DNA of 6,692 nucleotides, taken from contig JAGPVI010000338.1 of assembly GCA_018067115.1 (NCBI GenBank), positions 1 through 6,692 of the forward strand, in the 5' to 3' direction. A program made the translations under genes and the position numbers. Positions 5,439 to 6,692 of the stretch are shown piece by piece (within the stretch, counting starts at the first letter, position 1; every line of letters begins with the position of its first letter). The stretch comes from Bizionia sp. (lineage in GTDB: Bacteria > Bacteroidota > Bacteroidia > Flavobacteriales > Flavobacteriaceae). The notes beneath the pieces were generated by a model. It made no database searches, was not told the origin of the DNA, and was given only the letters and a program-made list of their open reading frames with translations.

Positions 5439-6599
5439 TTAATAGGCCATTTTTACAATTTTCTCAGCATCTTGAGGCGTTAGGGATTGGTGTTCGCCTA
5501 AACCTTTCCAGCCACGATTAGTGAAGCGTTTAGCAATTTCTTCAGCCGTTCCTTCGTACTCTTTTGTATAATCAGAGAGTTTAGTATCGATTCCTAATTG
5601 GTGGAAAAAAGCTTCTGTTTTTTCTATTGCAGCATAAGCTTTATCTTCTTTATTACCTTCGGTAACATTCCAAACACGTTCTGCATATTGCGCTAATTTT
5701 TCTTTTTTAGCTTCAAAGTTGTACTTATAGTGACTTGGTGTTATTATAGCTAAAGTACGTGCGTGATCTATACCAAAAAGAGCTGTTAATTCGTGCCCCA
5801 TCATATGTACTGCCCAATCGCCAGGCATACCTTGCTGAATTAATCCGTTTAAGGCCATCGTACAGCTCCACATAAAATTAGAAGCAGCTTCATAATCTGT
5901 AGGATCTTTTAATACTTTTGGAGCGACTTCAATTAATGTTTGTAAAATACTTTCGGCAAAACGATCTTGCAATAATCCGCCAACGGGATACGTCATGTAT
6001 TGCTCTAAAACGTGTGTAAAAGCATCGGCTAAACCGTTTGCTAATTGACGTTGAGGAATAGAGGTAATCACTTTTGGATCTAAGATTGAGAATACTGGAA
6101 ATAATCCAGGTCCACCCATTGCTAATTTTTCTTTGGTTTCTTTTCGAGTAATTACAGCTCCAGAGTTCATTTCAGAACCTGTAGCAGGTAAGGTTAACAC
6201 CGTTCCAAAAGGCATTCCTTTTGTAGAGCGGATATTATTTTTTAAGATATCCCAAGGCGTATCGCCGTCGTAAAGTGCAGCGGCCGATAAAAATTTGGTT
6301 CCATCAATTACAGAACCTCCACCAACAGCTAATAAATACGTGATATTTTCATCTTTAATAATTTTTAGAGCGTCCATTAAAACCGAGTACTCAGGATTTG
6401 CCGGTATACCACCAAACTCAATAACGGCAACAGATTTTAAAGCTGATTTTACTTGGTCGTAAATGCCATTTTTCATAATACTTCCACCACCGTAAAGCAA
6501 TAAGACTTTAGCATCTTTAGGAATTTCGTTTGTCAGTTTTTCTATGGTGTCCTTACCAAATATAATTTTAGTAGGGTTTTTATATTCAAAATTATTCAT
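5439..6599 (-). CDS. yqhD: YqhD-type NADPH-dependent, metal-containing aldehyde reductase (iron-containing alcohol dehydrogenase family)
   Basis: This 386-residue cytosolic enzyme reduces short and medium aldehydes, such as butanal, acrolein, malondialdehyde and methylglyoxal in the E. coli homologue, to alcohols with NADPH. It aligns with E. coli YqhD along its whole length. MNNF opens the protein and the GGGS at 37-40 binds NADPH. GGIPANP (63-69) and LAVGGGSVIDGTKF (90-103) follow, then LPATGSEMNSGAV (137-149). The four metal ligands are Asp192, His196, His265 and His279, each offset by two from the E. coli positions as I remember them, so the site is complete. The fold is an N-terminal dinucleotide domain followed by a helical metal-binding domain. 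It is the middle gene of a tight leftward operon: 11 bases after the MDR oxidoreductase stop, and 2 bases before the DJ-1/PfpI lipoprotein start. The shared promoter must lie beyond the right edge of the window. Confidence 0.94.
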   Translation of the reverse strand: MNNFEYKNPTKIIFGKDTIEKLTNEIPKDAKVLLLYGGGSIMKNGIYDQVKSALKSVAVIEFGGIPANPEYSVLMDALKIIKDENITYLLAVGGGSVIDGTKFLSAAALYDGDTPWDILKNNIRSTKGMPFGTVLTLPATGSEMNSGAVITRKETKEKLAMGGPGLFPVFSILDPKVITSIPQRQLANGLADAFTHVLEQYMTYPVGGLLQDRFAESILQTLIEVAPKVLKDPTDYEAASNFMWSCTMALNGLIQQGMPGDWAVHMMGHELTALFGIDHARTLAIITPSHYKYNFEAKKEKLAQYAERVWNVTEGNKEDKAYAAIEKTEAFFHQLGIDTKLSDYTKEYEGTAEEIAKRFTNRGWKGLGEHQSLTPQDAEKIVKMAY

Positions 6600-6610
6600 T
6601 GTTTTTATTT

Positions 6611-6692
6611 TTAAATTTTTACTATCATTTTTCCTTTGTTCTTTCCATCGAATAAATCGATAAAAGCATTCGGTATATTTTCAAATCCGTTA
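6611..6692 (-). CDS. C-terminal fragment of a probable MDR-family NADP-dependent oxidoreductase (cut by window edge)
   Basis: The last 26 codons of a gene running in from the right are readable on the minus strand and end at TAA (6611-6613). The visible tail includes GFENIPNAFIDLFDGKN and GKMIVKI. This is the usual ending of zinc-independent medium-chain NADPH oxidoreductases such as curcumin/enone reductases and quinone reductases. In that ending a helix with xxPxAFxxLFxGxN-xGK leads into the final beta strand of the catalytic domain. The fragment is too short to name a substrate. It is co-directional with yqhD, which starts 11 bases after its stop, so it belongs to the same operon. An NADPH enone reductase would fit the carbonyl-detoxification theme. 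Confidence 0.75.
   Translation of the reverse strand, partial: NGFENIPNAFIDLFDGKNKGKMIVKI

Noticed and set aside
1..6692. CRISPR array, tRNA, rRNA, insertion sequence or phage element
   Set aside because: I saw no regularly spaced direct repeats, tRNA-like cloverleaf, transposase motif or terminal inverted repeat with target duplication.

Overview
The window looks like chromosomal DNA of a flavobacterium (phylum Bacteroidota). The DNA is AT-rich and the gene leaders are A/T-rich with no Shine-Dalgarno motif. The proteins resemble the versions common in marine Flavobacteriaceae, and one broken small gene belongs to a hydrophilic protein type that I associate with that group. The genus cannot be told from the sequence. 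I see no rRNA, tRNA, CRISPR array, insertion sequence or phage gene.

Layout: bases 1-89 are a leader with overlapping operator-like inverted repeats. A rightward cluster follows: a YahK-type zinc alcohol dehydrogenase (90-1136), a peroxiredoxin-like protein (1180-1695) and an F420-reductase-fold NADP-binding protein (1746-2378), closed by a strong bidirectional terminator (2419-2457). Next, on the minus strand, lies a small degraded gene (2511-2798) that has lost its start codon and carries an in-frame stop. A perfect 13-bp inverted repeat covers the position of its lost start. An AT-rich gap of about 320 bases with several more inverted repeats leads to a Sad/YneI-type aldehyde dehydrogenase (3119-4519). 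A second bidirectional terminator (4573-4605) separates this from a tight leftward operon. In transcription order that operon is the last 26 codons of an MDR-family oxidoreductase (6611-6692, cut by the window edge), a YqhD-type aldehyde reductase (5439-6599) and a DJ-1/PfpI-family lipoprotein (4630-5436).

How the genes fit together: the intact genes form a set suited to reactive carbonyls and electrophiles. YahK and YqhD types reduce aldehydes with NADPH, the Sad type oxidises aldehydes with NAD(P)+, and the MDR protein may reduce enones or quinones. The DJ-1 protein is of the class that includes glyoxalase III and deglycase-like enzymes, and the peroxiredoxin-like protein fits thiol or peroxide stress. 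My reading is an aldehyde/electrophile detoxification island. That function is inferred from the families and not shown by the sequence. No single gene is of an unknown kind. The most unusual features are the broken small gene with its palindrome and the membrane-anchored DJ-1 protein encoded with YqhD.
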